In this document: positions 35,549 to 47,165 of the stretch, in pieces
Layout of the letters: each line of letters opens with the position of its first letter
Numbering within the stretch: position 1 is the stretch's first letter
Assembly: GCA_038373865.1 (NCBI GenBank)
Contig: JAXGGA010001655.1
Coordinates: forward strand, 80,634 to 144,633
From: Uloborus plumipes
Taxonomy: Eukaryota > Arthropoda > Arachnida > Araneae > Uloboridae
Length of the DNA stretch: 64,000 nucleotides
Reading direction: 5' to 3'
Translations under genes and position numbers: made by a program
Notes under the pieces: model-generated
The model's database searches: none
What the model was told of the DNA's origin: nothing
What the model saw: only the letters and a program-made list of their open reading frames with translations

Positions 35549-35720
35549 CAGTGGAATCTCGTCACAACGAGCTTTAAGGGGAGCAAATTTTGTTCGTTGT
35601 AATAAGTTTCGTTTTATGGAGTCCAAGCAATCTGATAGATATTTAATCAGGACTGAAAATTTATTCAGTCAAAACGAATGTTTCGTTGTATTGATATTTG
35701 CTGTATTGAGGTTTTGTTAT
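35549..35720 (+). mobile_element. Tigger-type terminal fragment (CTCGTCACAACGAG)
   Basis: CAGTGGAATCTCGTCACAAC preceded by TA at 35547-35548 has the layout of a Tigger end. The words TTCGTTGTAATAAG and TTTCGTTGTATTGA follow at about 35601 and 35684. No matching right end was identified. Confidence 0.5.
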
Positions 35721-37040
35721 GTCTAGATATATGCGTAATAGGAAGTTTTGAAGCCATAGTAAAACTATTTAGCACTGTTCAAGAACCTTATTAACGAAAG
35801 TTCGCGAAATATATTCATATCTGTTGTTTTTAATGTTATAAATTGTGGATTTGGATTGAAACCCATATGTAAGTAAGGCTACTGAAAAGACCGTTTACTA
35901 AAATGGAGAGTTTTTTTCCGAAATGTGAAGCTTTTTCATTTAACCAGAAGTAAACTTTTCGCAGGAACAGGCTTTTATTTTCATTGCTTAACGGGTTCTA
36001 TTCCAAATCCAAATATTCATTATTAAAGACAGCAACTGCAAAGTTATGAGATCCACACCACATGAGTGCCAAAACTCCTATTTTTTAGAAAAGAAAAAAA
36101 AGACGAATCAGAGAATTTTCCGATTTTTATAGTAAGCATTGTAAAATTTATAAATAAAAATAATTAAATTGTACGCTTAAATCACACATTTCTCAAAAAG
36201 ACGCCCTTTTTAAAAGAAAAATACCAATATATTTGGTAATATGAAACGTTAAAAATTTTCTCTGTAAATATACTAATTTCACGCTTTAAACAGTGGCTAA
36301 TGATTTTTAAAATAAATTTAGATGCAATAAAATTAGATATTCTGGTTAAGTGGCTGAATAAGGAGCCCCCAGAATTTAGTTCATTAAGCACGCTTAGTAC
36401 TCATTTTATCGTCCCACGGAGTCTACCATGCAAAACACATGACTGGCTCTTCATCGTGGAGTATTAAATAGATGTTATATTTATAAAAGCATGCAATGTA
36501 CTTTGATCTTTTTCTCAGCTAAAATATACTATTTTTAAATAAAAAAACACGTACATCTTTTCGAGCAAATTTTCCGCGCTTTATAGTCTGGACAAAGCAA
36601 CTTTATCGAACTTGTGAAAGCCAACTTTTCACTTGAGTAGTTAAAATGCTACGAAGGTCAAACTCTTAATCTGAAATTGCATGTCAAATATTAAAAGACA
36701 AAGGCACTGGAGGTGAGTTAATCAAAAGGGTAACAATAGGCAGGTAGGAGAAAAAGGTTTTAATAAGTAACATCTGACATTTTTCTCCAAATGAAGTGCC
36801 ACATCGCACCACACCCACATGCCAAATGCATTGTATGAATATCATCAACCTGGAACTGTTCACTGAAAGCAATTTTTAAGTTGAGCAAGAAAATTTACAT
36901 CGATTAAAATTTTTTCTTGGTTTCTTTCTTTACATAAGTTAACTATGAAGATAATGCCATTCCCGTTTGGTAAGATTTGTTGTTCTCTTACCGTATAGCG
37001 TTCAATTGTTGTTGCCTTGAGCGCTAGTTAAAAACACCAC
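35721..37040. other. Unannotated AT-rich stretch
   Basis: No gene, RNA or repeat ends were recognised. Confidence 0.45.
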
Positions 37041-38135
37041 TAAGTTCAGCTAGAAATGAACATTTAACCCATTAATGCCTGACATTTTCTTTTTCAAAGA
37101 TATTTTGTATACTGGTTACAAACAGGGTTTAATGGACAGGAAAAATAATTTAAAAAATATGATGCAAAAAATAATTTTTTCATTAAGGAAAGAAAAAACG
37201 TCCTTTAAAAGTTACGATAGACCCCAGAGGGGTCTATCGTATTATATCGTAGGCAGAAAAAAATTTTTTACTAAAATTTTTTTTCTGCCTACGATATAAT
37301 ATTTAAAAAGACATTTTATAAGAAATAAAATCAGCAATTAACATAAACTGGGAAGCTGGAAATAACTTTGAAAACTTAGCTTATTTTCTTGAGATCGTGA
37401 ACGATATCATTTTTGATAAAGGTCATGTTAAAACTGCTACAGAACACACTTTACAATGGTTATGTGCTGCAATCTGTTAATAACGAATTGAAGCAATGCC
37501 AAGGTACTCATTGAACACTATTAGTTGGTTGAAATGTTCATTTTGGGGAAATTCAGACCCTTTTTTGGACCGTCCTTAAAAAGGGACTCTAGGCATTAAT
37601 GGGTTAAGAGGCAGTTCTTATAAGAGTCAGACAGTGCAGATACATACCATTTTTGATTTTGATAAATTGTTTATAATAGATTCTTCTAACACTATATTAA
37701 AATTTTAAAAGCTTTTGCTTATAAGTATTAAGGAACAGTTTTCTTTCTATTAATTTTAACCTCATTTTTTGATAACTTTCACTTTATTTCATGCATAGTA
37801 AATTTTCCATTGCATGAGTTTTGTTTTATTCGTGTATATTGAAAACATTTCATATGTCTTTCAGCAAAAGTCAAACCTTTGGACTCCTTAGAGAAAAACA
37901 TACTTTAGTGTAATTATGATATTTTTGCTTTGAATAAGTAGCAATTGAGAGGCATTGTGACACATGTTTTTTGAAGCTTAAAGCATTAGAAGACTTCCCC
38001 TGTAATAGAAATAGAAATTCTTTTTAAAAAATAAGATAAATAGTTTTAAAAATCTGCAATGTTAGCTAGAAATGAACAACTAAGAGGCAGTTTTTACGAG
38101 AGTCAGACAGATCAGATGTACACCATTTTTTATTT
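37041..38135. repeat. Direct duplication interrupted by a piggyBac-type MITE
   Basis: GCTAGAAATGAACA and GAGGCAGTT..TA..AGAGTCAGACAG, TACACCATTTTT and ATTTTGATAA occur in unit 1 (37049-37063 and 37608-37680, split by the MITE) and in unit 2 (38067-38150). Unit 2 has no insertion. Confidence 0.8.
37068..37603. mobile_element. piggyBac-type MITE (TTAA target)
   Basis: The element starts CCCATTAATGCCTGAC and ends CTAGGCATTAATGGG, flanked by TTAA at 37064-37067 and 37604-37607. CCC..GGG ends and TTAA are the piggyBac hallmark. Two internal hairpins lie at about 37213-37240 (ACGATAGACCCC arms) and 37241-37300 (ATATCGTAGGCAG arms). No transposase. The paralogous empty site is at about 38080. Confidence 0.88.
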
Positions 38136-38381
38136 TGATAATTTTTTTATAATGATTTTAGAAGAATAAGAATTTCACGACTCAGAATCAAAATTAGTTT
38201 TGAAAATTTAACTCTGCTTGAAAACATCTTAAAAAGCAATTTTAATGCTTCATGAATGTAACTAAATTCAACAAGAGTTTTAAGGATACTAATTTTAACG
38301 TCACCTACCTTACTTAAAAATATAAAAGAAAAAAAAAATAGGGAGTATATGTAAGAATGAAGGCTTTCACGGCCGGTGTAA

Positions 38382-38601
38382 ATATTAGCTAAGGATTCCG
38401 GGCTGTTGTGCCGTGGTCTGAATGGCTTTAATCCATACGTTTCGATCGCAACTGCGGCGGTCATCTTTAGTGGGTGTCGTTGATTAATCGCCAAATTAAT
38501 CAACGACACCCACTGAAGATGACCGCCGCAGTTGCGATCGAAACGTATGGATTAAAGCCATTCAGACCACGGCACAACAGCCCGGAATCCTTTACTAATA
38601 T
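38382..38601. repeat. 220-bp palindrome with hammerhead-like core
   Basis: Arms of about 105 bp meet near 38491; a few mismatches lie at the outer ends. The right arm holds CTGAAGA (38513-38519) and CGAAACG around 38540, separated by a potential stem (GACCGC with GCGATC, one mismatch). The left arm has CTAAAGA at the mirrored core, a change that would break a hammerhead. Stem III and the cleavage site are not convincing. The text GGCTTTCACGGCCGG just outside the left arm suggests a Penelope-like terminus, from memory. Two open frames starting MSLIN on opposite strands are by-products of the palindrome. Confidence 0.6.
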
Positions 38602-38719
38602 AATAATATATAAAAATAGGGAGGTGTGGAAAATTCATGTCTGTACTGAAATGTCTTCCTTAATGTATCTTAATATTTATTTGAGATGGAGATTTTAAGA
38701 AAAGCAGATACGTTTTACA

Positions 38720-38882
38720 AAGGGGCTCATTGAACTTGATTTTTTTTGATGCGATTGAACTCTATCTGATAGGAGGGTGGCAAGAAATTCCTTTTCAAGG
38801 AAAAGTTCTGACTTGTAGATTGGTCGCTACAATAGATCATATTTGATTCAATCAAATTCTGTTTGAGTTAAATGAGCCCCTT
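38720..38882. mobile_element. MITE with AAGGGGCTCATT ends
   Basis: AAGGGGCTCATTGAACT at 38720 is mirrored by GTTAAATGAGCCCCTT ending at 38882. The inner parts carry TTGATT/AATCAA words. The target duplication is not clear, so the class is unassigned. Confidence 0.7.
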
Positions 38883-38939
38883 CAGTGCCCAGAAAATTAA
38901 AACATAGTTTAATTCACTTTATTTCATTAGCTTTTTTAA

Positions 38940-39260
38940 ATGTGTCTTCTTTAGTTTCATTTCAATGTATTTATTCGCTTTTTTTAATTATAATTTGTAT
39001 TGTAATTATTACCATTACTATTATTAATGATACTATTATTAATAATAATTAAAAAATAACAATAAATTTATTATTATTAATAGTATTGCTTATTTAATTA
39101 GCAAACATTAATCACTTTCTTTTTAAATTTTAATTATTATATTATAAATATTAAAATTGCTATTATTAGTAATATTGCTATTAATAATAATAACAACAAC
39201 AGAAATAATAATCAACAATATTGTTATTATTATTACTACTATTGCTAATTGGACTAACAA
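38940..39260. repeat. ATT/AAT-rich simple sequence
   Basis: Long runs of (ATT)n and (AAT)n variants with little else. Ile/Asn-rich open frames here are not genes. Confidence 0.85.
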
Positions 39261-39359
39261 AGCACTAAAAGTTAGTAGAAAATCCACTTTTGAATAATCA
39301 ATATAAATAAAAACAGCTTCATGAAATAATGTGTCTTGCATATACTCAGTCACACCTCA

Positions 39360-41219
39360 TGTTAATTTTAACCCTAACACAGCCAGTAACGAAACAAATC
39401 ACTAAACTACAAATCATGGGCACACCGATTTTATCACTAACTCTCTAAACATTGAAAATACGAGCTAATGCCCAGGTATCAATTGTTTCTATTCGCCCTT
39501 TCCGAAACCAAGAATTCATCTAGATTATTCAAATCAGTGTCGTGGGTGTTCCTTTCCATTGAATCCTCGTAATTTAAAACTTCAACGCTTCCTGATTCCT
39601 ACTGAGCTAACTCACTGATAAGAACTCGAAGCGCAAATCGACCGGTGTCCTCTGCACCAAAACAAAAACTCGAGAACAAACATCGGCAGAGTTATCGCTT
39701 CTGTATGCATCACTGTCAAGTGGGCAACGTTAACCTGCTACATAATTCACATCCATATATCCTTCGAAATGCAAAATAGGAAAGGTACACGCCTATTGGT
39801 CGATCGTAAATTTTCGGCGAAGACAATGCCTGTAATAGTATTCGCAAAGAACAAAATGTTCATTTTTCTTTCGGAAGTTTCTTGTGTTGCTGATAACGAT
39901 AAGCTGTATTCGAAGTTGGTGCCGAACTTTTGAGGAATAAAGAGCTTTGAATTTGAATAAAAGTTCATAGAAATTTTATTTACTTTACTTTGCTGTACCA
40001 TCATTAACAGCAAAGCACCGCGCATCTGCTACAGATAGGCAGCAGAACATGTCAATGGAACTTAGAACAGGAATAAAATAAATAACACAACATTGTCATT
40101 TTTCTCCAAGCGTAGGATACAATCTTGTAGTCTAGCAAGAACGTGATGGATTTTTTTTTCTGCAATTTAGGAGGATAGTCTGGTCTGGTTTTACTATTAA
40201 TGGTAAAACCAACCTGCAGATTCCGAGAAATGTTCCTCCGCAACTTGACCATTTAACAATAAGATTCTGAGAACTTTTGCAATCTTCCATCTTCAATAAC
40301 CGAGGGCGAATTTCTTGTTAAACGCGGCACGGCTTATGGATGATTTTCGAAACGTCAAATCAATTATATAAATGTTTTATGATATGAAATCGTACCATGG
40401 CAAATCAGTACCCAATTTAATCGTGCAAGATCAATTTTTTCCCCTAAGTACAAGCTTGTTTTTTACATTATCGAATACAAGCAATTCACATTTTTTTCTC
40501 AATTGCTTTCTCTCAACTTATGTACACATTTTTTTATCGTCATTCAGATCTCATAATCTCAATATTAGCTACAAAATATTTGTTTATACATGCACTTTGA
40601 GTGTTCTTAGAAACACTGCTACTTCCGAGCTCATAGTCCTAAAACGTTTAGAATACTGTTCAATAAAAATTGATAACGAAATCAAACAAATCACGTGACC
40701 GGCCACCTTGGCTAATGGTCAGAGAAGCCGAACCTGTTCCAATTCTAGAGTTGTCGCGGTTTGAAGTTCCAGTGGATGAGTAAAACTGCAGTTTTTCTGC
40801 AGGTATCTTTAAATTTTGCAAGAATCTGCATTTTTCCCGCATTCTTTTAAAAATTAGAAACAGATCTAAATATCTCGTAAATGACACTGATTCGGTTCAA
40901 AACTAAACATTTTCTCAACAAAAAAAAATGATTTTGTGACTAAGAAGTTATGTGCTTTGCAGATTTAAGTGCTTTAAAAAAACTCCTCAAAAAAAGCTGC
41001 AGGCATTTTGCTGCTTGCTGCTAAATATCTGGTAAATAACTGCAGAAAATCTGCAAAATGACTCAGTTATTGAAATTTCAAAATTGTGACATGGCCATAA
41101 AAAGAGCATTTTTGCATATTCAGCCTTATCATCGTGGTTGCAATATTTTTTATCTTCCTTTCAAATTTATAACATGTTAGGAAACTGTATGAGTGTATGT
41201 AAACCGAAGTTGGATCTTG
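39360..41219. other. Unannotated stretch
   Basis: No gene was recognised; open frames up to 108 codons (40372-40698) lack motifs. A tRNA-like SINE head may lie at about 40690-40780: a box A-like TTGGCTAATGGTCAGAG and a box B-like GGTTTGAAGTTCC in the right order on the plus strand. No tail or duplication was found. Confidence 0.35.
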
Positions 41220-41221
41220 TA

Positions 41222-42511
41222 CCGTAAAATGGGGAGTATTGGAACAGCGGGGTCAATCGGAACAAAACTTCCCGACCGTACAAAGAAATTCTTCATAAAT
41301 ATAATTTTGGGTATTTTTCGCCATTAATTTTTTTTAGAAAGGTAAGATCATAGGAAGTAGGAAAAAATTACTTTTGTCAATCTGGCAACGTTACTGGCTT
41401 ATAAGGAGGGCTGCACGTGGAATGCTAGAAAACATCACATTTTCATAGACTGCAAAACTTCATATGCAAGTACAAACCTTCTTATAATTTAAACCTAAGA
41501 GTGGTATGTTTCAATTATGCATGTATCTGAACAACTGAATACCACATTAGAATTTACATTTTTTAAAAATTGTGTCATAAAAATGAAGAATACTGAAAAA
41601 TGACATAGGAAAAAAATTGCGGGGTGTATCGGAACACTTGGTTCTGTTGTTCCAGTTCAAACTTATTTAAAGGAAACTGTTTGAAAAATCAAGATTCTAA
41701 CCCCAATTTCTCTAGTCAAGACAAGAACAAGGATTTATTACTGTTTATCTCTTCTCGTGAGCAACTAGATCTTAGAATGACAGAAAGTTGCAGATTTAAA
41801 AAGATTTTTGCTCCAGGAGACTTCTTTTTACCTAAAATACATGGGGGAAAGTCATACAGACTTTATGTAGCAAAAGTCCAGCACACAGACAGTGATGAAT
41901 AAGTGGGAAAATCTTACAGGACAATCCCCAAAACCCAGAGATTTTAAGAAACTAAAGAAAAGGCAGCGTTCATCCCAGAAGATGTTATGAAAAAACTTAA
42001 GTCAAGCCACAACTGCTAGTTTTAAGGCCAAGTACATATTTGTGGACGATATGAGTGACTTCAATTTATGTTAAAGCTTTGTATTTTAATTCAAAAGCAT
42101 TTCTTAAAATTAATTTTAATTTTTCATAAGTTCAAAATTATTTTTAATTCTGACAAATTATAAACCTTTACTGGTATAGAAAATAAACTTTTATTTGACA
42201 GTAACTATCAGTTCTTATTCTCCCCCATCAATATTACTCATGTTTGTGAGACCTATTACAGGTTAAATTGAAAAAAAATAAAAATTTTAACATGTGTTCC
42301 GATTGACCCCTATCAGCGGGGTGATTCGGAACACCCCTAAATTCCTATATATATGAATAATAACTGATCGAAATGTTTTGTCTTTTCTTGGAATATCATT
42401 ATCAAAGCTAGACCGAAGTTTTTACCCATAAAATCAAATTTAAAAAAAATCTTTTAACTACTTTTTTTATTATTAAAGCTGAAAAGTGTTCCGATTCACC
42501 CCATTTTACGG
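41222..42511 (+). mobile_element. Second pogo-like element, internally deleted
   Basis: Ends CCGTAAAATGGGG and CCCCATTTTACGG, with TA at 41220-41221 and 42512-42513. The word TTCCGATTGACCCC or its variants recurs about five times (near 41245, 41620, 42298, 42320, 42490). At 1290 bp it is too short for a full pogo gene and keeps only a 3' coding remnant. Confidence 0.9.
41690..41902 (+). pseudogene. C-terminal remnant of a pogo-type transposase
   Basis: The frame ends FAPGDFFLPKIHGGKSYRLY followed by VAKVQHTDSDE. The pattern GDF..K..GK..R.YV..V resembles the C-terminal domain of pogo/Tigger transposases in arthropods, as I recall it. The helix-turn-helix and DDE core are absent. It cannot be catalytic. 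Confidence 0.55.
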
Positions 42512-42513
42512 TA

Positions 42514-43572
42514 CCAACAGTATAACCTCGTTTATTCGAACACTCTTAAAAGAGTTACTGTTAAAACGAAATACATTTCCGATCCCCATCCATAATAAGG
42601 ATTACTTCTCCTTTTCCGTGTTTACCACATGCTCTCGAAAACAATAAAATTCATTTAAATTTAAAATGCTTTCTGACCAGTGAAGTTCGTTTTTATATGA
42701 GGTTGACAATCGGGGTAGTTTTTTTTTTTTAATTTTTAATTTAATTTTAGTACTTTTTCAACACGTGCAATACATCCTTGGTTTCCCACCAATTAATTTT
42801 GAATAACGACAAACATTTAGTTCTATTCGTTCTTAGTTTAATTTTAAGAAAAACAGAGAAATATTAAACTAAATATTGAAAATTTAAACAAATTACAAAC
42901 ATTTCTAAATTGAGATGCCTCATTGAATTGATGCTCTAAAAAACAAAACATGAAAAATAAGGAAATATAATCACTTCTCTGCTACCCGATGACTTGCATA
43001 CTAATAAGCAACAGCGCCATCTAGACTCATAAGATTACATGTTCTAAAACGTATTCCAGCTCAAACTACAAAAGCTTTCTTGACAGCGATGTTGGAAAAA
43101 AAATGAGCTCAAATAAATTTAAGGTGTTGTCAATGAAACAATGGCGTGTTTCGGTTGCTTTAAATTTGAAATCCAACCACGTAGCCCGTATAGGAAAAAA
43201 GCAAATCACTTGCAAAAATTTTAACGTGTTAGGGTTGACCTAAATTATATTTCGTTTTTTTTTCTTACTTTCAATAAAATGAGTATTTAAATGCAATTAT
43301 TAAAAGTGATAAACGAGATTAAAAATAGATTTTAAAGTGATAGCCGTTAAAATACAATTTCCTCTTTATAATATTTTTTAATTTTTTTTTTTTTAATTAT
43401 AAGAATATAGTTTCATAATTAAAATATTGCTTTATGACATTTATTATAAACATAATGAAATGCGCTACTCAAATGAGTGTAAAATATTGTTTTTTGTTAT
43501 GAAATGTGGACTTGGACAGCTTATATCTAAATTTATAGTATTAAACGCAATTACCTCATGCAGAAGATAATT
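42514..43572. other. Unannotated stretch starting with a Tigger-like word
   Basis: ACAGTATAACCTCGTTTATTC near 42518 resembles a Tigger terminus, but no right end was found. The remainder is AT-rich without a recognised gene. Confidence 0.35.
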
Positions 43573-43714
43573 CTGTACCTCAGAACCAGACTAACGTAAG
43601 TCCATTTTCGTCATTTTTCAGTAGAGGGGAAAAACGATGTATTCGACAATCGTTTTTCCCCTCTACCAAAAAATGACGAAAATGGACTTACGTTAGTCTG
43701 GTTCTGAGGTACAG
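43573..43714. mobile_element. Palindromic MITE, 4-bp target duplication (copy 2)
   Basis: The 142-bp hairpin is nearly identical to 13293-13434. AATT at 43569-43572 and 43715-43718 is its target duplication. Confidence 0.93.
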
Positions 43715-43718
43715 AATT

Positions 43719-45987
43719 AACGTGTATTTCTTGTTTTTGACAATTATTTACTGGCAAGATGTGACCTAAATGAAGTTTTTCCCTCATTTTAATTGAAAAT
43801 TAGTTCATAACTCCCTCTTTTAATTGTGAACAAAATGGTGCACATTTCATAAATAAAATATTCGCTTCTGTGAGAATCATATTTCAAAAGCTGAACGCTC
43901 TCAAAACCAACTGCATCGAAAGCTTCTTCTTCACTCTTCTCTTAAGAACAAAATTAGCTGTAGGTACTAGGTACAGGGTAATTAAGTGACGAAAATGGCG
44001 ATTAAAAACCGTCTGTCAATCGCAAAATCAAAAAATGACCTTTAATTAAATTAATTTTAAATTGATGATGTTTAATTGTACCTAACGCATTAAGTATTTG
44101 ATAAAATCTTTTACACCAAAATCAGGATGTAGTCTCTAGTCTTTGCACATTACTTACATTAAATAATACATTTTGGCTTATTAACTTCAATACATTACAA
44201 AAGTGAACAGATTTGCATTCGAAGTTTGAGCAAAAATGACAAGTTTTTTAAAATCAAACGCTAATAGTAGTAACTACTCATTGATTATATATTTCTAAAA
44301 AGAAACGTACCAGAAAATTCTCTGTTAATCCGTTTGCAGAGCACGGGTTCATTCAAAGGGTTCAAGCAAATGCATAAATATCACCCTCACAGTTCCCGTG
44401 GTACCTGGGGGAGGGGGAGGGGTCGCAAGGGGTTGAGGGGGGGGCGGACGATACAGAAAAAAAAATATCACAATGAATTAGACTGAAAAAATATCCTTAA
44501 TTATTCAGTTTATATTTTCTCCAAAACCAATGCCATTAATAGGTTTCTTCTGGAGAGGAGGTTCCTTTTGGGGCGCAATACAAATTTTGTGAAAAGGGGC
44601 ACCTAAGTCTATGTACGCTACTGGGTTCAAGACCATTTTTTCCATTCAGCCCCAAAAAAGCAGAATGTAAAATTATAAACGTTCTCTCAAATTAAAAAAC
44701 ATAGATATTAAAAATTGGTATTGACTCTTGTTTAAACGTAAACGTACTGCCCATAAAGAGAAAATGTCTTACATTTATCTTTAATCTGCTCCAAATATTG
44801 CATGTTTGTATGATTGAATGTAAAAATAGAGTGAAAAAACGAAATAGCTTTTACACCGATAGCCTGTCTTGAATCAAAGAATGTTTTTAAAGCCTGCACT
44901 ATTTGAAAAGTTTAAAATGCCCAAAATTTAAACATACGCGTGCTTAAGTTAAGCCCCTAAATTAGTTCGTTAAATATATTTTCATTTTTTTTATAATTAC
45001 TATTATTTTTCTTTGTTTCTTTCTTTGTATCAATTAAAAAGCATAATTAATTACTTACTAGTCATTTACACTATTTCGCAGAACGTTAAAAGCAGAAGTA
45101 GAATGTGAACATTATGACAGAGAAATCAAGCTAAGAAATAGTCTTTAAAAATAAACACTGTAGATGTATCATCTAAAATATTTTAATTCAGTGCGCCAAA
45201 CGTTACAATTTTTAACAATGTTATGAATTTTTGAAAATGAAATTACAGTTAGCATTCATTCACTTGTCAGTCTACTGTAAACAAACGCGTTTAATTTTGA
45301 GAAATTTAATTTTATATAAGCATATAATTTTTATTAAAAGATTTCAAAGATGTCCATAATTTTGTGTTTCACGGTAGCACACACATGCATAAAAATAATG
45401 TATAGAATGTATAAATAGCGAGGAAATCTCTTAAAACACTTAATTAATGTTAATGCACAATGATTTTTAATAATAACTTTGTCATACTACTCCGGAAAAT
45501 CAAAAGAATGTGTATACCAAGCTAAAAGTTACTAATTGCCAGAGTAATATACAAAAACGATTACATAACGGTTCTTTCAATGCTTTAACTCTATTCTTTG
45601 GAGAGTTAAGAAGAAAGACAAACACATTACCACCCTGCAGAAGAGGTGAAAAGAACTATTGTTCCAAATTGTGCCGTTCTTCTTTCCAGCTTAAATGCCT
45701 CGTAAGATGTTTGAAGTGCTTATTATCTCCTTTAATTGAAGAGTTCAAGTTATTTCTACTTCTTTATTATTTCAGTTCTTAAAGGTGTTGTTATGGGAAT
45801 GGGACTCATGCGCCTTTGATTTCAGTTTATTTTATAAATCATCAATGCAAATAATTTATGAATTATATATTTTTATGTTATTGAGCCATTAGAAGTGTAT
45901 AAAAACTCACTGTTTTTATTTATTTTTTTTTTTTCGTTTATTTATTTATTTTTGAACAAAATAAGTTCATACTTATTTTTGTTTCGT
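43719..45987. other. Unannotated stretch with a G-rich block
   Basis: A G-run block lies at 44406-44447. CTATGTACGCTACTGG near 44611 resembles a hAT-type terminus, but no partner end was found. A 90-codon frame at 45510-45782 has no recognised motif. Confidence 0.4.
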
Positions 45988-45995
45988 TCTTTTTC

Positions 45996-46263
45996 CAGCG
46001 TTGCCAGACGTAGTATTTTTGATACTACGGTAGTATTTTTTTGGCCCAAATAAGGAGCGTAGTATTTTTCTGGCAACCCTGTTTCCAATATACTAATGAC
46101 TTAATTAAAAGATTTGGCGGATTTTTTTTTTTTTTTTTCATTTTTATAGATTTCGCATTTCAGCAATATTGATTTTGGCAACGTTTGGAAACAGAAGTAT
46201 TTTGCAGTATATTTTTTTAGAGGGGGGGTAGTATTTTTCTGTTTCAACTCTTTGGCAACCCTG
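45996..46263. mobile_element. hAT-type MITE (CAGCGTTGCCAGA ends)
   Basis: CAGCGTTGCCAGA at 45996 and TTTGGCAACCCTG ending at 46263, with an exact 8-bp duplication TCTTTTTC at 45988-45995 and 46264-46271. Inside, GTAGTATTTTT occurs at least four times and a second TCTGGCAACCCTG ends at about 46081, so a shorter copy may be nested. Confidence 0.88.
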
Positions 46264-46613
46264 TCTTTTTCCCGGTGAAAATGTGCTTTGGGACAATGCT
46301 TGACGCGTTTTCGCGTGTCTCGCGGAAATGAAAGCTCAGAGAGAAACTACGCAAAATAGTCAGGGTTACCACGCTTGGTGCGTCTATCGCCCATTTAGCG
46401 AGAAAGGGTACCTAATGCACAGATTAACCAAATATCGTATCAATTGCGACATTGCATCGTTCTTTTTAAAGTGTTTCATTTCGGAAAATGTATTGTTTTG
46501 TTTTTAAAGCTAGGAAAGAAAACTTTCTTCGTCTTTTAAACTTTGGTTTGATTTCTGTTGGTTTCTGTGAGCAACAAAATTGTTCTTATTTTCACTTTTG
46601 GCTTATTTTTGTG

Positions 46614-46975
46614 CACCTCTCCTTGGGGTTGCATTCGAATGTCCCCAAGGGGGTGTTTTACCTCTTTTATGGGGTAAATCAGTGTTTTCAATGCAGACAA
46701 AAGTGATATGAATTGGCATGACTACTTGGCGATATGTCGCCAAACTTTTGGTCGCCAAGTGTTTGACGCCAATTTGGCGATTTTTTTTTATTTTTTATTT
46801 TGGTTCAATTTGGCGCTATTGGCGATATTTTGCGAAAAATCCACTGAATGATGTTAAAATCGGCGATATTTAGGAGATTAATAATTGTAAACATTTTTTT
46901 GCATTGTTTCGTAGCAAACTATACAAATGTTTGAATTGTTATCTTGCTCACTCGAAGCACCATTTTAGCACTTAA
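46614..46975 (-). repeat. GGCGA-rich interspersed repeat, copy 1
   Basis: The complement matches 56655-56985 in order: GAGTGAGCAAGATA.CAATT, CCTAAATATCGCC, TTTTAACATCATTC, ATATCGCCAATAG and ATTCGAATGT.CCCAAG. This copy has several extra TTGGCGA/TCGCCAA words. No reading frame is shared. Confidence 0.75.
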
Positions 46976-47119
46976 GTCATCTACTAAGCAATTTACACGT
47001 AAAATTAAGTATAGTGTGGTCCATATCAGATTTTTATATCATACTTTGAAGGAATTATAGTTGAATTATAACTAAAATGGAGCAACAATGAACTTTTAAT
47101 TACAAATGAACTTTTAATT

Positions 47120-47165
47120 TTATACCACGGGCAAAGTCGTACGGGTACCGCTAGTTGGTAATAAA
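47120..47165 (+). repeat. Possible RTE-like 3' terminus
   Basis: ACCACGGGCAAAGTCGTACG followed by GGTACCGCTAGT at 47124-47155 resembles the 3' end of RTE-like LINEs and SINEs in arthropods. It stands alone with no upstream coding sequence recognised. Confidence 0.4.

Noticed and set aside
11203..35586. Open frames at 11203-11388, 33727-33945 and 35404-35586 (minus) with similar sequence
   Set aside because: They lie within the three SINE copies and reflect the shared SINE body, not a protein family.
38147..38698. Two open frames starting MSLIN on opposite strands with the same first ~35 residues
   Set aside because: The identity is caused by the palindrome at 38382-38601; neither frame has coding features outside it.
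44390..44640. MITE around the G-rich block and CTATGTACGCTACTGG
   Set aside because: Only one plausible end was visible.
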